NCBI RefSeq assembly: GCF_013522725.1
Contig: NZ_JAAMRF010000003.1
Span: 124,001 to 188,000 of the forward strand
Reading direction: 5' to 3'
Length of the DNA stretch: 64,000 nt
Source: Stutzerimonas azotifigens
GTDB lineage: Bacteria > Pseudomonadota > Gammaproteobacteria > Pseudomonadales > Pseudomonadaceae
The notes beneath the pieces are model-generated. The model was not told the DNA's origin and searched no databases. It worked only from the letters and a program-made list of their open reading frames with translations. The translations under genes were made by a program, and so were the position numbers. Shown piece by piece: positions 10,455 to 20,698 of the stretch (the first letter of the stretch is position 1; every line of letters begins with the position of its first letter).

Positions 10455-11524
10455 GCGCTTTGCTCCAGCGCGCCGAGGCGCTCACGTTGATAGCTACCGT
10501 CCTGTACGCGACGGCACCATTCGAGGTTGTCCAGGTACCACTGCACGGTCTTGCGCAGGCCGGTCTGGAAGGTTTCCTGCGGCACCCAGCCGAGCTCGCG
10601 CTCGATCTTGCTGGCGTCGATCGCGTAGCGCAGGTCGTGGCCCGGGCGATCCTTGACGAAGGTGATCAGGTCTTCGAAACGTTCGACACCGGCCGGCTTC
10701 TGAGGTGCCAGCTCTTCGAGGAGGGCGCAGATGCCGCGCACCACGTCGATGTTCTTCTGCTCGTTGTGGCCGCCGATGTTGTAGGTCTCGCCGATCACGC
10801 CTTCGCTCACCACTTTGAACAGGGCGCGGGCGTGGTCCTCGACGAACAGCCAGTCGCGTACCTGCGAGCCATCGCCATAGACCGGCAGCTTCTTGCCGTC
10901 CAGTGCGTTGAGGATCACCAGCGGGATCAGCTTTTCCGGGAAGTGGAAGGGACCGTAGTTGTTCGAGCAGTTGGTCACCAGCACCGGCAACCCGTAGGTG
11001 CGGTGCCAGGCGCGGACCAGGTGGTCGGACGAAGCCTTGCTCGCCGAGTACGGGGAGCTGGGCGCGTAGGGCGTGGTCTCGGTGAACAGGTCGTCGACGC
11101 CGTGCAGGTCGCCGTACACCTCGTCGGTGGAGATGTGATGGAAGCGGAACGCGTCGCGGCGCTCGGCTGGCAGGCTCTGCCAGTAGGCGCGGGTCGCTTC
11201 GAGCAGCTGATAGGTGCCGACGATGTTGGTGTGGATGAATTCGGCAGGCCCGTCGATGGAGCGGTCGACGTGGGATTCGGCGGCCAGGTGCATGATGGCG
11301 TCGGGCTGGAACTCCAGCAGCGCCTCGCTTACCCGATCACGATCGGCGATGTCGGCCTGGACGAACCGGTAGCGGGGATTGTCCTGAACTTCGCTGAGCG
11401 ATTCCAGGTTGCCGGCGTAGGTCAGCTTGTCCAAGTTGAGAACGCTGTGCTCGGTGTCGAGGATCAGGTGACGGATAAGTGCGGAGCCGATGAATCCGGC
11501 TCCGCCGGTAACGAGAATGCGCAT
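10451..11524 (-). CDS. rfbB: dTDP-glucose 4,6-dehydratase
   Basis: NAD-dependent extended SDR dehydratase (357 residues), second step of dTDP-L-rhamnose synthesis. The N-terminal NAD motif is [10 protein letters not shown] (residues 7-16). The catalytic signature is [11 protein letters not shown] plus [15 protein letters not shown] (Tyr-x3-Lys). I chose the ATG at 11524 ([11 protein letters not shown]) because an AGGAAG site precedes it and the resulting length is normal for RmlB; the frame is open further upstream. First gene of the rhamnose operon; no recognisable promoter was located in the 171 bases before it. Confidence 0.96.
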   Translation of the reverse strand: MRILVTGGAGFIGSALIRHLILDTEHSVLNLDKLTYAGNLESLSEVQDNPRYRFVQADIADRDRVSEALLEFQPDAIMHLAAESHVDRSIDGPAEFIHTNIVGTYQLLEATRAYWQSLPAERRDAFRFHHISTDEVYGDLHGVDDLFTETTPYAPSSPYSASKASSDHLVRAWHRTYGLPVLVTNCSNNYGPFHFPEKLIPLVILNALDGKKLPVYGDGSQVRDWLFVEDHARALFKVVSEGVIGETYNIGGHNEQKNIDVVRGICALLEELAPQKPAGVERFEDLITFVKDRPGHDLRYAIDASKIERELGWVPQETFQTGLRKTVQWYLDNLEWCRRVQDGSYQRERLGALEQSA

Positions 11525-11695
11525 GATGATAGGGCTTCCTTGGCGCGCTGTAGAGCAGCAGGCTCTTAGCATATCGGCTGCATAGACACAGCCGAAATTC
11601 AAAAATTCCCAAGCCGCCGCAAGGAGCTCGATGACATTTCGAGGTACCTTGCGCTCGGCTGGGCGGGCCGAAGACGAGCGGGTCGGCGGCGGGGC

Positions 11696-12340
11696 TTAGT
11701 CGGACGTGCCTTCGAGCCTGGCGAGCCGCTCTTCGAGCGCCTGCACGCGGGCTTCCAGCGCTTCGAGGCGAGAGGGGGCGACCGGCGCGTCCGCTTCGTC
11801 CGCGCAGCTGCTGGCCGGCACTTCGTTGCCGGCCAGCAGCTGCATGTAGCGCTCCTCTCGCTGGCCGGCCTGGCGTGACAGGCGGGTCACCAGCGTGCGG
11901 CTGGCCAGGCGTTCGAGCTGATGCTGGACGTCGGCCAGGTCATCGAAGGGTTGCATCCGGCTGCTGCGGGTCAGCAATTCGTTGAGGGTCTGCGGGCCGC
12001 GCAACAGCAGTAGGCCGATCAGCGCTACCTGTGGCGCAGTCAGTTGCAGCGCCTTTTCGGCACGGTGCTCCCAGCGGTCGGCACGGCTGCCCATGACCAT
12101 CCGCACCAGCCCTTGCTCCTCGAGCGTGCGCAGGCCCTGGCCGACCTGGCCGGCAGAGAGGTTCATCACCGGCTCGCGGCTGGTCTTCTGGTTGCAGGCC
12201 AACACCAGCGCATTGAGCGTCAGGGGGTAGGTTTCCGGCGAAAGCGCCTGCTTTTCGATCAGGCATCCGAGGATGCGGGCTTCGGTGGCGCTCAGCGGCT
12301 GCGGAGAATTCTCGATGTCGCCGGGGTCAGACAGGGTCAT
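11696..12340 (-). CDS. yceH: YceH/DUF480 family protein
   Basis: Protein of 214 residues in the YceH (DUF480) family, built from winged-helix-like repeats; its biological role is not established. The N-terminal [28 protein letters not shown] block is the family hallmark. The C-terminus is a short coiled coil ([20 protein letters not shown]). It is a monocistronic gene 171 bases from rfbB, read in the same direction, and divergent from the MCE operon. Confidence 0.9.
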   Translation of the reverse strand: MTLSDPGDIENSPQPLSATEARILGCLIEKQALSPETYPLTLNALVLACNQKTSREPVMNLSAGQVGQGLRTLEEQGLVRMVMGSRADRWEHRAEKALQLTAPQVALIGLLLLRGPQTLNELLTRSSRMQPFDDLADVQHQLERLASRTLVTRLSRQAGQREERYMQLLAGNEVPASSCADEADAPVAPSRLEALEARVQALEERLARLEGTSD

Positions 12341-12497
12341 GGGTTCTCCTTGTTTGCGAAAGCGCCAAGCCTAGCTGGCCACGAAGCGGTTGCCCATATG
12401 CCCAGGCGGGCGATGACGGCGGCGGTACTGCTCATCGGCGCTGGCTGTTAGGATCAAGTAGGTCGCGCGACGTCACCACTTTCACCAAGGGATATTG

Positions 12498-13649
12498 ATG
12501 CACGCTGATACCAGGCTACCCGGCACGCTGCGCCTGCAGGACGAGACGTCCGGCAGCCATCTGCAGCTGTCCGGCGACTGGACCCTTGCGCATTACGCGA
12601 CTCTGCGGCGCGAGGTTCAGCGGGCTCAGCCGCGGGTCAGCCAGGCCAGCACCGTGGATCTGGCTGGAGTCGGCGCACTGGATACCGCCGGTGCCGGGCT
12701 GCTGGCCGAACTGATAGGCGCCGAGCGACTGGCGCGCGTCGATCAATGGGCACCGCAGCTGCCGGACGAGCGGCTGGCCCTGCTGCGCAGCGTCGCCGAT
12801 GCCCTGAACGCGCCCAGTGGCGAGCCGGACGATACACGCAGCGGCTCGGCGGTCGGTGACGTGCTGGCCCACATCGGCCGCACCGTTGCCCATGTCTGGC
12901 AGCAGCAGCGCGCCTTGCTCGGCTTCATCGGCCTGACCTTGCAGGCGCTTGCGCTGACCGTCCTGCGTCCGCGCCGCTGGCGGCTCACCGCACTGGCATC
13001 GCATATCGAGCAGACCGGCCTGGACGCGGTGCCGATCGTCGCGCTGCTGACCTTCATGGTCGGCGCGGTGGTGGCCTTTCTCGGCGCCACGGTGCTCGCC
13101 GAATTCGGCGCCAGCATCTACACGGTGAGCCTGGTGGCCTTCGCCTTCCTGCGCGAATTCGGCGTGCTGCTGGCGGCGATCCTGCTCGCCGGGCGCAGCG
13201 CCAGTGCCTTCGCCGCGCAGATCGGCTCGATGAAGGCCAACGAGGAAGTCGACGCGATTCGCACCCTCGGTCTCGATCCGGTCGAGCTCCTGGTGCTGCC
13301 GCGGGTACTGGCGATGATGGTCGCGCTGCCGATCCTTACCTTCGTCGGCATGCTCTGCGGGATCGTCGGCGGCGCGGTGGTGTGCGTGCTGGCGCTGGAC
13401 ATTTCGGTCGCCCAGTTCGTCGGCATCCTGCAGCGCGATATCGGCATCAGCCACTTTCTGGTCGGCCTGGCGAAGGCGCCGGTGTTCGCCTTCCTGATCG
13501 GCGTGATCGGTTGCCTGGAAGGCTTCAAGGTTTCCGGCAGCGCCCAGTCGGTGGGCGAGCACACCACCTCCAGCGTGGTGCAGTCGATCTTCATGGTGAT
13601 CCTGATCGATGCGGTCGCCGCGATGTTCTTCATGGAGATGGGCTGGTGA
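12498..13649 (+). CDS. MlaE-type ABC permease with N-terminal STAS domain
   Basis: Permease of an MCE-type lipid transporter (383 residues). Residues about 1-105 form a STAS-like domain (STVDLAGVGALDTAGAGLL) fused to an MlaE permease. In the canonical mla system the STAS protein MlaB is separate, so this is a fused form. The MlaE region (about 130-383) has the conserved EFGVLLAAILLAGRSASAFAAQIGSMKANEEVDAI loop and ends with a hydrophobic helix. I chose the ATG at 12498, 8 bases after AAGGGA. It overlaps the ATPase gene by 3 bases. The cargo is unknown; phospholipid or sterol-like lipids are the family precedent. Confidence 0.9.
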   Translation: MHADTRLPGTLRLQDETSGSHLQLSGDWTLAHYATLRREVQRAQPRVSQASTVDLAGVGALDTAGAGLLAELIGAERLARVDQWAPQLPDERLALLRSVADALNAPSGEPDDTRSGSAVGDVLAHIGRTVAHVWQQQRALLGFIGLTLQALALTVLRPRRWRLTALASHIEQTGLDAVPIVALLTFMVGAVVAFLGATVLAEFGASIYTVSLVAFAFLREFGVLLAAILLAGRSASAFAAQIGSMKANEEVDAIRTLGLDPVELLVLPRVLAMMVALPILTFVGMLCGIVGGAVVCVLALDISVAQFVGILQRDIGISHFLVGLAKAPVFAFLIGVIGCLEGFKVSGSAQSVGEHTTSSVVQSIFMVILIDAVAAMFFMEMGW

Positions 13650-14449
13650 CGGGCCCGCAGGCGTCGACGGCCGAGACGCTGATCCAGGTGCGCGGCCTGG
13701 TCAACCGCTTTGGCCGGCAGACCGTGCACGACGGGCTCGACCTGGATATCCGCCGTGGCGAGATCCTCGGCGTGGTTGGCGGCTCGGGGACCGGCAAGTC
13801 GGTGCTGCTGCGCAGCATCGTCGGCTTGCGCCGGCCCACCGAAGGCAGCGTGCGGGTGTTCGGCGAGGAACTGCTGGCGCTGAGCCCGGTGCGCCGTTCC
13901 CAGGTGGAGCGGCGCTTCGGCGTGCTGTTCCAGCGCGGCGCACTGTTCACCTCGCTGAACCTGCAGGAGAACGTCGCGTTGCCCCTGATCGAGCATGCAG
14001 GGCTCAGCCGCCGCGATGCCGAGCACCTGGCACGGCTGAAGCTGGCCCTGGCCGGGTTGCCCTCCGGGGCGGCCTGCAAGTTTCCCGACGAGCTCTCCGG
14101 CGGCATGGTCAAGCGCGCGGCGCTGGCCCGCTCGCTGGCGATGGACCCCGAGGTGCTGTTTCTCGACGAGCCGACCGCAGGGCTCGACCCGATCGGGGCG
14201 GCGGCCTTCGATCAGCTGATTCTGACCCTGCGCGACGCGCTGGGCCTGAGCGTGTTCCTGGTCACCCACGACCTCGACACCCTCTACACCATCTGCGACC
14301 GGGTCGCGGTACTGTCGCAAAAGCGTGTACTGGTGGCTGATCGGCTGGAGGTGGTCGAGGCCACCGACGATGCCTGGATCCGCGATTACTTCCACGGTCC
14401 GCGTGGCCGTGCGGCACACAAGGCTGCCGAACTTCTGGAGGCTCCCTGA
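13646..14449 (+). CDS. MlaF-type ABC transporter ATPase
   Basis: Cytoplasmic ATPase of the MCE transporter (267 residues). It shows Walker A (GGSGTGKSVLLRS), the ABC signature (LSGGMVKRAALARSLA), Walker B (VLFLDEPTAGLDPIG) and the H-loop (VTHDLDTLYTI). The GTG start at 13646 overlaps the permease stop and gives a normal MlaF length; the frame is open upstream but that part is shadow. The next gene follows with no gap, so all four genes form one operon. Confidence 0.93.
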   Translation: MTGPQASTAETLIQVRGLVNRFGRQTVHDGLDLDIRRGEILGVVGGSGTGKSVLLRSIVGLRRPTEGSVRVFGEELLALSPVRRSQVERRFGVLFQRGALFTSLNLQENVALPLIEHAGLSRRDAEHLARLKLALAGLPSGAACKFPDELSGGMVKRAALARSLAMDPEVLFLDEPTAGLDPIGAAAFDQLILTLRDALGLSVFLVTHDLDTLYTICDRVAVLSQKRVLVADRLEVVEATDDAWIRDYFHGPRGRAAHKAAELLEAP

Positions 14450-15388
14450 ATGGAAACCCGCGCCCATCATGTCCTGATCGGCCTGTTCACCGTGATCGCG
14501 GTGGGCGGCGCGCTGCTGTTCGCGCTCTGGCTCGGCAAATCGAGCATGGACCGTGAGTTCAGGATCTACGACGTGATCTTCAACCGCGACGTCAGCGGCC
14601 TGTCGGTGGGCGGCTCGGTGGAGTACAGCGGCATCAAGGTCGGCGATGTCGAATCGCTGCGCCTGGAGCCGGACGACCCGCGCAAGGTGCGGGCGCGGAT
14701 CCGGGTCTATGCCGACACGCCGATCAAGCAGGACACCCGGGTGCGCCTGGCGCTGGCCAACATTACCGGCAGCATGGTCATCCAGCTGCACGGCGGCACC
14801 CCGGAAAGCCCGCTGCTGACCAGCAAGACCGGCGAGCCGCCGATCATCGTCGCCGACCCGTCCCCGCTGGCCAATCTGCTGGCCAACGGGGAAGACCTGC
14901 TGGGCAACATCAACAGCCTGCTGGGCAGCGCCAACCGAATGTTCTCGGAGGAGAACACCCAGCGCATCAGCAGCACGCTGGACCACATCGAGCAGGCCAC
15001 GCGGGTGCTCTCCGAGCAGCGTGGCGATCTCGCCGAGGCGCTCGCCCAGCTAAACGGCCTGGGCCGCCAGACCAGCGCCGCGCTCGAGGAAATGACCCAG
15101 CTGGCGCGTAACGCCAACGGCCTGCTGGATGAAGAAGGGCGGGGCCTGCTCGACAGTGCCGCGCAGTCGATGGCGGCGCTGGAGCGCTCCACCAGCCGCC
15201 TCGACCAGCTCTTCGAGCAGAACCAGGAATCGCTCAACAGCGGCCTGCAGGGCGTCGGCGACCTGGGACCCGCCATCGGCGAGCTGCGCCAGACCCTCGG
15301 CGCGCTTCGCCGCGTGACCCGCCGTCTCGAAGACAACCCCACCGGCTTCCTGCTCGGGCGGGAACGCATCCAGGAGTTCGAACCATGA
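14450..15388 (+). CDS. MCE-domain (MlaD-like) periplasmic lipid-binding protein
   Basis: MCE protein of 312 residues anchored by one N-terminal membrane helix (about 8-27). The single MCE domain follows (about 40-125: RDVSGLSVGGSVEYSGIKVGDV). A long helical tail rich in coiled coil (about 170-290) replaces the short tail of MlaD, so it resembles PqiB/LetB-like or actinobacterial-type MCE proteins more than E. coli MlaD. It would bridge the inner membrane and the periplasm and bind lipid. It starts directly after the ATPase stop. Confidence 0.9.
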   Translation: METRAHHVLIGLFTVIAVGGALLFALWLGKSSMDREFRIYDVIFNRDVSGLSVGGSVEYSGIKVGDVESLRLEPDDPRKVRARIRVYADTPIKQDTRVRLALANITGSMVIQLHGGTPESPLLTSKTGEPPIIVADPSPLANLLANGEDLLGNINSLLGSANRMFSEENTQRISSTLDHIEQATRVLSEQRGDLAEALAQLNGLGRQTSAALEEMTQLARNANGLLDEEGRGLLDSAAQSMAALERSTSRLDQLFEQNQESLNSGLQGVGDLGPAIGELRQTLGALRRVTRRLEDNPTGFLLGRERIQEFEP

Positions 15389-16032
15389 TCCTCAGCCGTC
15401 TGCCGCGCCTTGCTGCGCTGGCCATGTTCGCCAGCCTGACGTCCTGTGCGCTGGTCTCGTCGCCGGATCCGATCGCCGTCTACCTGTTGCCAGGCACCCT
15501 GGCCTCACCGGCGAGTACGGGCCAGCCGGCCGCGGCACCGCTGGACCTGTCCCTGCGGGTCTCCACGCCCCAGGCCAGCCAGATTCTCGGCGGGCCGCGC
15601 ATCGCGGTGATTCCCGAGGGCAACCGGATCAGCAGCTACAAGGGTGCCCGCTGGAGCGACTCGGCGCCGGTGCTGCTGCGCAACCGCCTGGTCGAAGCCT
15701 TCCAGGAGGATGGGCGCATCGCCTCGGTCACCAGCGATGACGTGAAGATCCATGCCGATGTGGAGCTGTTCAGTGACTTGCGCGCCTTCCAGACCGAGTA
15801 CGTCGAAGGGGCACCGGTGGTGGTGATTCGCCTGGATCTGCGGCTGGTCCATAACGCCAGCCAGCGGATTGTCGCCAGCCAGCGGCTCGAAGTGCGCCAG
15901 CCAAGCCGAGGCGAGTCGGTCGACCAGGTCGTGCGGGCCTTTGGCGAGGCCAGCGACCGATTGTCCGCCGAGGTGGTGAACTGGACCCTGGCGCAACGGC
16001 CCCGTCTGGAGATGGGCCAAGGACAGCACTGA
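15385..16032 (+). CDS. PqiC-like ABC-transport auxiliary lipoprotein
   Basis: Predicted outer-membrane lipoprotein (215 residues) of the ABC_trans_aux/PqiC type. The lipobox LTSC places the lipidated Cys near residue 21. The rest matches the family's beta-rich domain (GGPRIAVIPEGNRISSYKGARWSDSAPVLLRNRLVEAF). It overlaps the MCE gene by four bases and completes the operon: permease, ATPase, MCE bridge and outer-membrane partner. This composition supports lipid exchange between the inner and outer membranes. Confidence 0.88.
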   Translation: MILSRLPRLAALAMFASLTSCALVSSPDPIAVYLLPGTLASPASTGQPAAAPLDLSLRVSTPQASQILGGPRIAVIPEGNRISSYKGARWSDSAPVLLRNRLVEAFQEDGRIASVTSDDVKIHADVELFSDLRAFQTEYVEGAPVVVIRLDLRLVHNASQRIVASQRLEVRQPSRGESVDQVVRAFGEASDRLSAEVVNWTLAQRPRLEMGQGQH

Positions 16033-16041
16033 TGTACCGCT

Positions 16042-16071
16042 GGCCGACCGAGGCAAATGCCTCGATCGGCC
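16042..16071. terminator. Strong hairpin between convergent MCE operon and oprD
   Basis: A 13-bp stem (16042-16054 with 16059-16071, one G-U pair) encloses a 4-base AAAT loop. It sits between the convergent ends of the lipoprotein and porin genes. There is no clear T-run on either side, so termination strength is uncertain, but position and stability suit a bidirectional terminator. Confidence 0.6.
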
Positions 16072-16089
16072 AGGCGTGACCTGGGCGGG

Positions 16090-17334
<1,245 letters not shown>

Positions 17335-17378
17335 CGGGTCGTTCCTTTTGTTGTTGTTGGAAAGGATGGCCAGGTGCG

Positions 17379-17402
17379 CGGCGGGCAGACGAGAGCCCGC
17401 CG
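17379..17402 (-). other. Hairpin between dctM2 and oprD
   Basis: An 8-bp perfect stem (17379-17386 with 17395-17402) lies in the 73-base gap between the TRAP large permease gene and the downstream porin gene. There is no T-run, so it is more likely an mRNA processing or stability element than a full terminator. Confidence 0.45.
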
Positions 17403-17407
17403 GCGGG

Positions 17408-18718
17408 TCAGAACAGCAGGTTGGGCAGGTAGGTCGCGATCTCCGGGATCATGGCGATGATCGCCAGGCCCACCAGGTTGACGAGTACGAAGGGGATCAC
17501 CGACCAGTAGATGTCCTTCATGGTGATGCCCGGCGGCACGATGCCCTTGAGGTAGAACAGGTTGAAGCCGAAGGGCGGCGTCATGTAGCCGATTTCCATG
17601 TTGATCACGAAGAGGATGCCGAACCAGATCGGATCGAAGCCCAGCGAGGCCACGATCGGCAGGAACACCGGCAGGGTGATCAGCATGATTCCGACCGGGT
17701 CGAGCAGCATGCCCATCACGAACACCAGGGCCATCATCACGATGATCACGCCCCAACGCCCGCCGGGCAGGTCCATCATCAGCCCCTCGATCAGGGCCTG
17801 GGCGCCCATGCCCTGGTAGGCGGAGCTGAAGGCATGAGCAGCGAAGAGAATCCAGGCGATCATCCCGGTCAGCTTGAAGGTGCGGATCGCCGCCTCGTGC
17901 AGCACCGGCCAGTCCAGCTTGCGGTAGATCGCGGCCGAGATCAGCGCGCCGAGCACACCCATGGCCGCCGCCTCGGTAGGCGTGGTGACGCCGCCGATGA
18001 TCGAGCCCAGCACCATCGCCACGATGCCGATCGGCAAGAGCACGGCGCGCAGGGCGGTGAACTTCTCGCTCCAGCTGCCGCGCTCCTCGGGCGGCAGGGC
18101 CGGCGCCAGGTGCGGTTGCAGGTGGCTGCGCACGATCACGTAGATCAGCGTCAGCGCCACCAGCAGTAGGCCCGGCAGCACCCCGGCGGCGAACATCTTG
18201 CCCACCGAGACGCCGCTGATCATGGCGTAGAGGATCATCATGATGCTCGGCGGGATCAGGATGCCCCAGCCGCCGCCGGTGTTGATGCAGCCCAGCACCA
18301 TGCGCTTGTCGTAGCCACGTTCGAGCATCGCCGGCAGCGCGATGGTGCCCATGGCCACCACCGCCGCGCCGCTAATGCCGACCATCGCGCCGAACACCGC
18401 GCAGATGCCCAGGGTGCCGATCGCCAGGCCGCCGCGCATGCCGCCGCACCACAGGTGCATCATCCGGTAGAGGTCCTTGGCCACGCCGGTGCGCTCGAGA
18501 ATCATCGCCATGAAGACGAACAGCGGGATCGCCACCAGGGTGAAGCTCTCCATGGTGCCCCACATCTGCGAGGCGACCATGTAGAAGGCGTCGACGCCCC
18601 AGGTGAAATAGAGGAACAGTACCGACACGCCGCCCAGCACGAAGGCCAGCGGCAGCCCCAGCAGCAGGAAGAACACCAGGGCGAGAAAGAACAGCAGTGT
18701 GGTGATTTCGATGCTCAT
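17408..18718 (-). CDS. TRAP transporter large permease (second system)
   Basis: DctM-family permease (436 residues, about 12 membrane segments) of a second TRAP transporter, distinct in sequence from the one at 1.3 kb. Conserved blocks include FVFMAMILERTGVAKDL near 50, GGGWGILIPPSIMMILYA near 145, and IGYMTPPFGFNLFYLKG near 370. It belongs to the subfamily with larger DctM proteins that import varied carboxylates, including aromatic or branched ones. The start overlaps the dctQ-like gene by four bases. The adjacent porin and the divergent catabolic genes suggest that its substrate feeds that pathway. Confidence 0.92.
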   Translation of the reverse strand: MSIEITTLLFFLALVFFLLLGLPLAFVLGGVSVLFLYFTWGVDAFYMVASQMWGTMESFTLVAIPLFVFMAMILERTGVAKDLYRMMHLWCGGMRGGLAIGTLGICAVFGAMVGISGAAVVAMGTIALPAMLERGYDKRMVLGCINTGGGWGILIPPSIMMILYAMISGVSVGKMFAAGVLPGLLLVALTLIYVIVRSHLQPHLAPALPPEERGSWSEKFTALRAVLLPIGIVAMVLGSIIGGVTTPTEAAAMGVLGALISAAIYRKLDWPVLHEAAIRTFKLTGMIAWILFAAHAFSSAYQGMGAQALIEGLMMDLPGGRWGVIIVMMALVFVMGMLLDPVGIMLITLPVFLPIVASLGFDPIWFGILFVINMEIGYMTPPFGFNLFYLKGIVPPGITMKDIYWSVIPFVLVNLVGLAIIAMIPEIATYLPNLLF

Positions 18719-19254
18719 CGGGCGTGCTCCGATGGGACGTCGGCGCTGTCGTCAGCCTTGTCCAGCGCGACGAGGATGTCCTGCAGCAGCTTGGCGATGC
18801 CCTGCAGCAGAAGCAGCGCGGTGCCGATGGGGATCGCCGCCTTGATCGGCCAGATCGGCGGGTTCCAGGCCGAGAACGAGGTTTCCCGGCTGCCGATCGA
18901 CTCCCACGCCATGGAGCTGCCGAAGTAGAGCAGGGCGGCCGTGAACAGGAAGAACATCGACGAGGTGAAGATGTCCAGGCAGGCCTGGGCGCGCCGTGAC
19001 AGCGTGCCGTAGAAGATGTCGACGTTGACGTGATCGCGGTGCAGCAGCAGGTAGCCGCCCGACAGCACCACGTAGAGGCCGAACAGCATCTGCCCCAGCT
19101 CGTTGGTCCAGGACGTCGGCGAGGACAGCACGTAGCGCATGAATACCTCGCCGATCAGCAACAGGAAGATCGCGAAGATCAGGTAGGCGACCCAGCGGCC
19201 GATGAAGGAATTGAGTCGGCTGATGCCGTTCACGTAGGCACGAATCACGCGCAT
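18715..19254 (-). CDS. TRAP transporter small permease (second system)
   Basis: DctQ-type small membrane subunit (179 residues) with four hydrophobic segments, including VAYLIFAIFLLLIGEVFMRY near 18-37 and FGLYVVLSGGYLLLHRDHVNVD near 60-80. The sequence HRDHVNVDIFYGTLSRR is the typical DctQ loop. It is coupled to the large permease gene by overlap and sits 72 bases after the binding-protein gene, with a very stable palindrome in that gap. Confidence 0.9.
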   Translation of the reverse strand: MRVIRAYVNGISRLNSFIGRWVAYLIFAIFLLLIGEVFMRYVLSSPTSWTNELGQMLFGLYVVLSGGYLLLHRDHVNVDIFYGTLSRRAQACLDIFTSSMFFLFTAALLYFGSSMAWESIGSRETSFSAWNPPIWPIKAAIPIGTALLLLQGIAKLLQDILVALDKADDSADVPSEHAR

Positions 19255-19288
19255 TGCTCTGCCCTGACAGGAAGTATCGAAAGGAATC

Positions 19289-19312
19289 GGCCGCCGCCCC
19301 GGGGCGGCGGCC
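19289..19312 (-). other. Perfect 24-bp GC palindrome in the dctP2-dctQ2 gap
   Basis: Twelve GC-only bases (GGCCGCCGCCCC) are followed directly by their reverse complement. In RNA this forms a very stable hairpin just after the binding-protein stop codon. There is no T-run. Such structures usually protect the upstream mRNA from 3' exonucleases, giving more binding protein than permease. Confidence 0.7.
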
Positions 19313-19326
19313 AGGCAATGGGCGAC

Positions 19327-20367
19327 TCAGAGGTAGCCGAGCTCGCCGAGGAACGCCTTGAGCTTGTTCAGCGCTTCGGCGGCCTTGTCGCTGCGCTTGC
19401 CTTCTTCTTCCCAGGTGTTGCGAGCGATGTCGGTCAGGCGCTTCTGTACGTCTTCGGGCAACGTGTTGACCTCGACGCCTTGCTCCTTGACGGCCTTGCT
19501 GAGCGCGATGTGCTCTTGGTAGAGGTACTCGTTGGTGCGGTACCAGAATTGCTCGTCCAGCACCTGCTTGACGATTTCCTGGTCGCGCTCGGACAGCGCG
19601 TCGAGCGCCTTCTGGCTGACGATGGTGACGTCGGTGCCGGCGATGTTCAGGGCCGGTTTGACGTGGTATTTGGCCACCTCGTAGAAGCTCATGCTCGCCG
19701 CACCCTGGGCCGCGCCCCAGTGGGCCGCGTCGACCACGCCGGTGTCGAGCGCCGGATACAGCTCGCTGCCGGGCAGGTAGGTAGTGGAGGCGCCGGCTTC
19801 GTTGAGGAATTTCTGCAGGGCACCCGAAGAGCGGATCTTCAGGCGGGTGAAGTCTTCCCAGCTGTTGATCGGCTTCTTCACCACCATTTCGGTGGGGTAG
19901 ACCTTGTCAGTCGCCCAGTAGACGCCGAACTTGGCCGACTCCTCGCGCAGCATCTGCTCGAAGCCCAGCTGCTGATGGAAATAGGCCGCCTCCCACACGT
20001 GCTGGAAGGCGAACGGCAGACCCGAGGCGATGCCCGCCAGGGTGATCTTGTCCTGGGCGTAGCCGGGAGAAATGGTACCCATCTGGATGATGCCGCGGCT
20101 GACCGCGTTGAAGGTCTCCTGCGCCTTGAACAGCGCGCCGGCTTCGAACAGCTGCAGCTGGACGCGACCCTCGGTGCGGCGCTCGATTTCGTTCTTCAGG
20201 CGTACCAGGCTGTCCTTGTAGGAGCTGCTGGCGCCTGGCCAGTGGGACTGCACACGCCACTTGGCAACGTCCTGGGCGCTGGCGAGCGAGGGTGCCAGCG
20301 CGGCAACGGCCAGCAGGGCGGCGCCGACGGCGAGCTTGAGGGTCTTGAGCGGGGGCGACAATTTCAT
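19327..20367 (-). CDS. TRAP transporter periplasmic binding protein (second system)
   Basis: DctP-family solute receptor (346 residues). The signal peptide covers about 1-31 (ending SLASA-QD). Mature features are WRVQSHWPGASSSYKD, the substrate-clamp region LKIRSSGALQKFLNEAGAS with its conserved Arg, and ALDTGVVDAAHWGAAQGAASM. The Trp in DAAHWGAA and the overall pattern place it with receptors for hydrophobic or keto carboxylates rather than C4-dicarboxylates; the ligand cannot be read from sequence. It is the first gene of dctP2-Q2-M2-oprD, divergent from the catabolic operon. Confidence 0.9.
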   Translation of the reverse strand: MKLSPPLKTLKLAVGAALLAVAALAPSLASAQDVAKWRVQSHWPGASSSYKDSLVRLKNEIERRTEGRVQLQLFEAGALFKAQETFNAVSRGIIQMGTISPGYAQDKITLAGIASGLPFAFQHVWEAAYFHQQLGFEQMLREESAKFGVYWATDKVYPTEMVVKKPINSWEDFTRLKIRSSGALQKFLNEAGASTTYLPGSELYPALDTGVVDAAHWGAAQGAASMSFYEVAKYHVKPALNIAGTDVTIVSQKALDALSERDQEIVKQVLDEQFWYRTNEYLYQEHIALSKAVKEQGVEVNTLPEDVQKRLTDIARNTWEEEGKRSDKAAEALNKLKAFLGELGYL

Positions 20368-20447
20368 TTCGGATCCTCTTTCTTGTAATTGTTCTGGGTT
20401 CAGAACTGCAACGCGGTACCGATTTTGTCAGCTACACTGGCTAAATG

Positions 20448-20462
20448 TTTCGCAGTGCGAAA
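20448..20462. promoter_or_regulatory. IclR-like operator palindrome
   Basis: TTTCGCA-G-TGCGAAA is a perfect 15-bp dyad, 81 bases upstream of the dctP2 start codon. Its form matches sites bound by IclR-family regulators of aromatic and carboxylate catabolism. No IclR gene lies in the window, so the regulator would be encoded elsewhere, or another family binds here. Confidence 0.6.
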
Positions 20463-20698
20463 TTACCTTTTGCATATCGTTAAGGCGAACCTAGCACGTC
20501 AGGACAATTTTTCAACAGCCCGTCCGGCGAAAAGCATTTCGCTGTGATGCGATATCAACCGTCTTGATGGGGACGTTTTTCAAATTGACGGCCCTGGGCG
20601 AGCCGTGACAGCGTCAAAAAAAGGGCCGTTTCACGGTTGCCCCGACGGGAAGCTGGCGTGCGTTGGCAGTGGTTATTCGGGGGCCGTGGGCCCCTGGA

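Noticed and set aside
20411..20424. Sigma-54-like GG/GC pair before the second dctP
   Set aside because: The GG and GC elements are nine bases apart instead of ten and the flanking bases match poorly, so RpoN recognition is unlikely.
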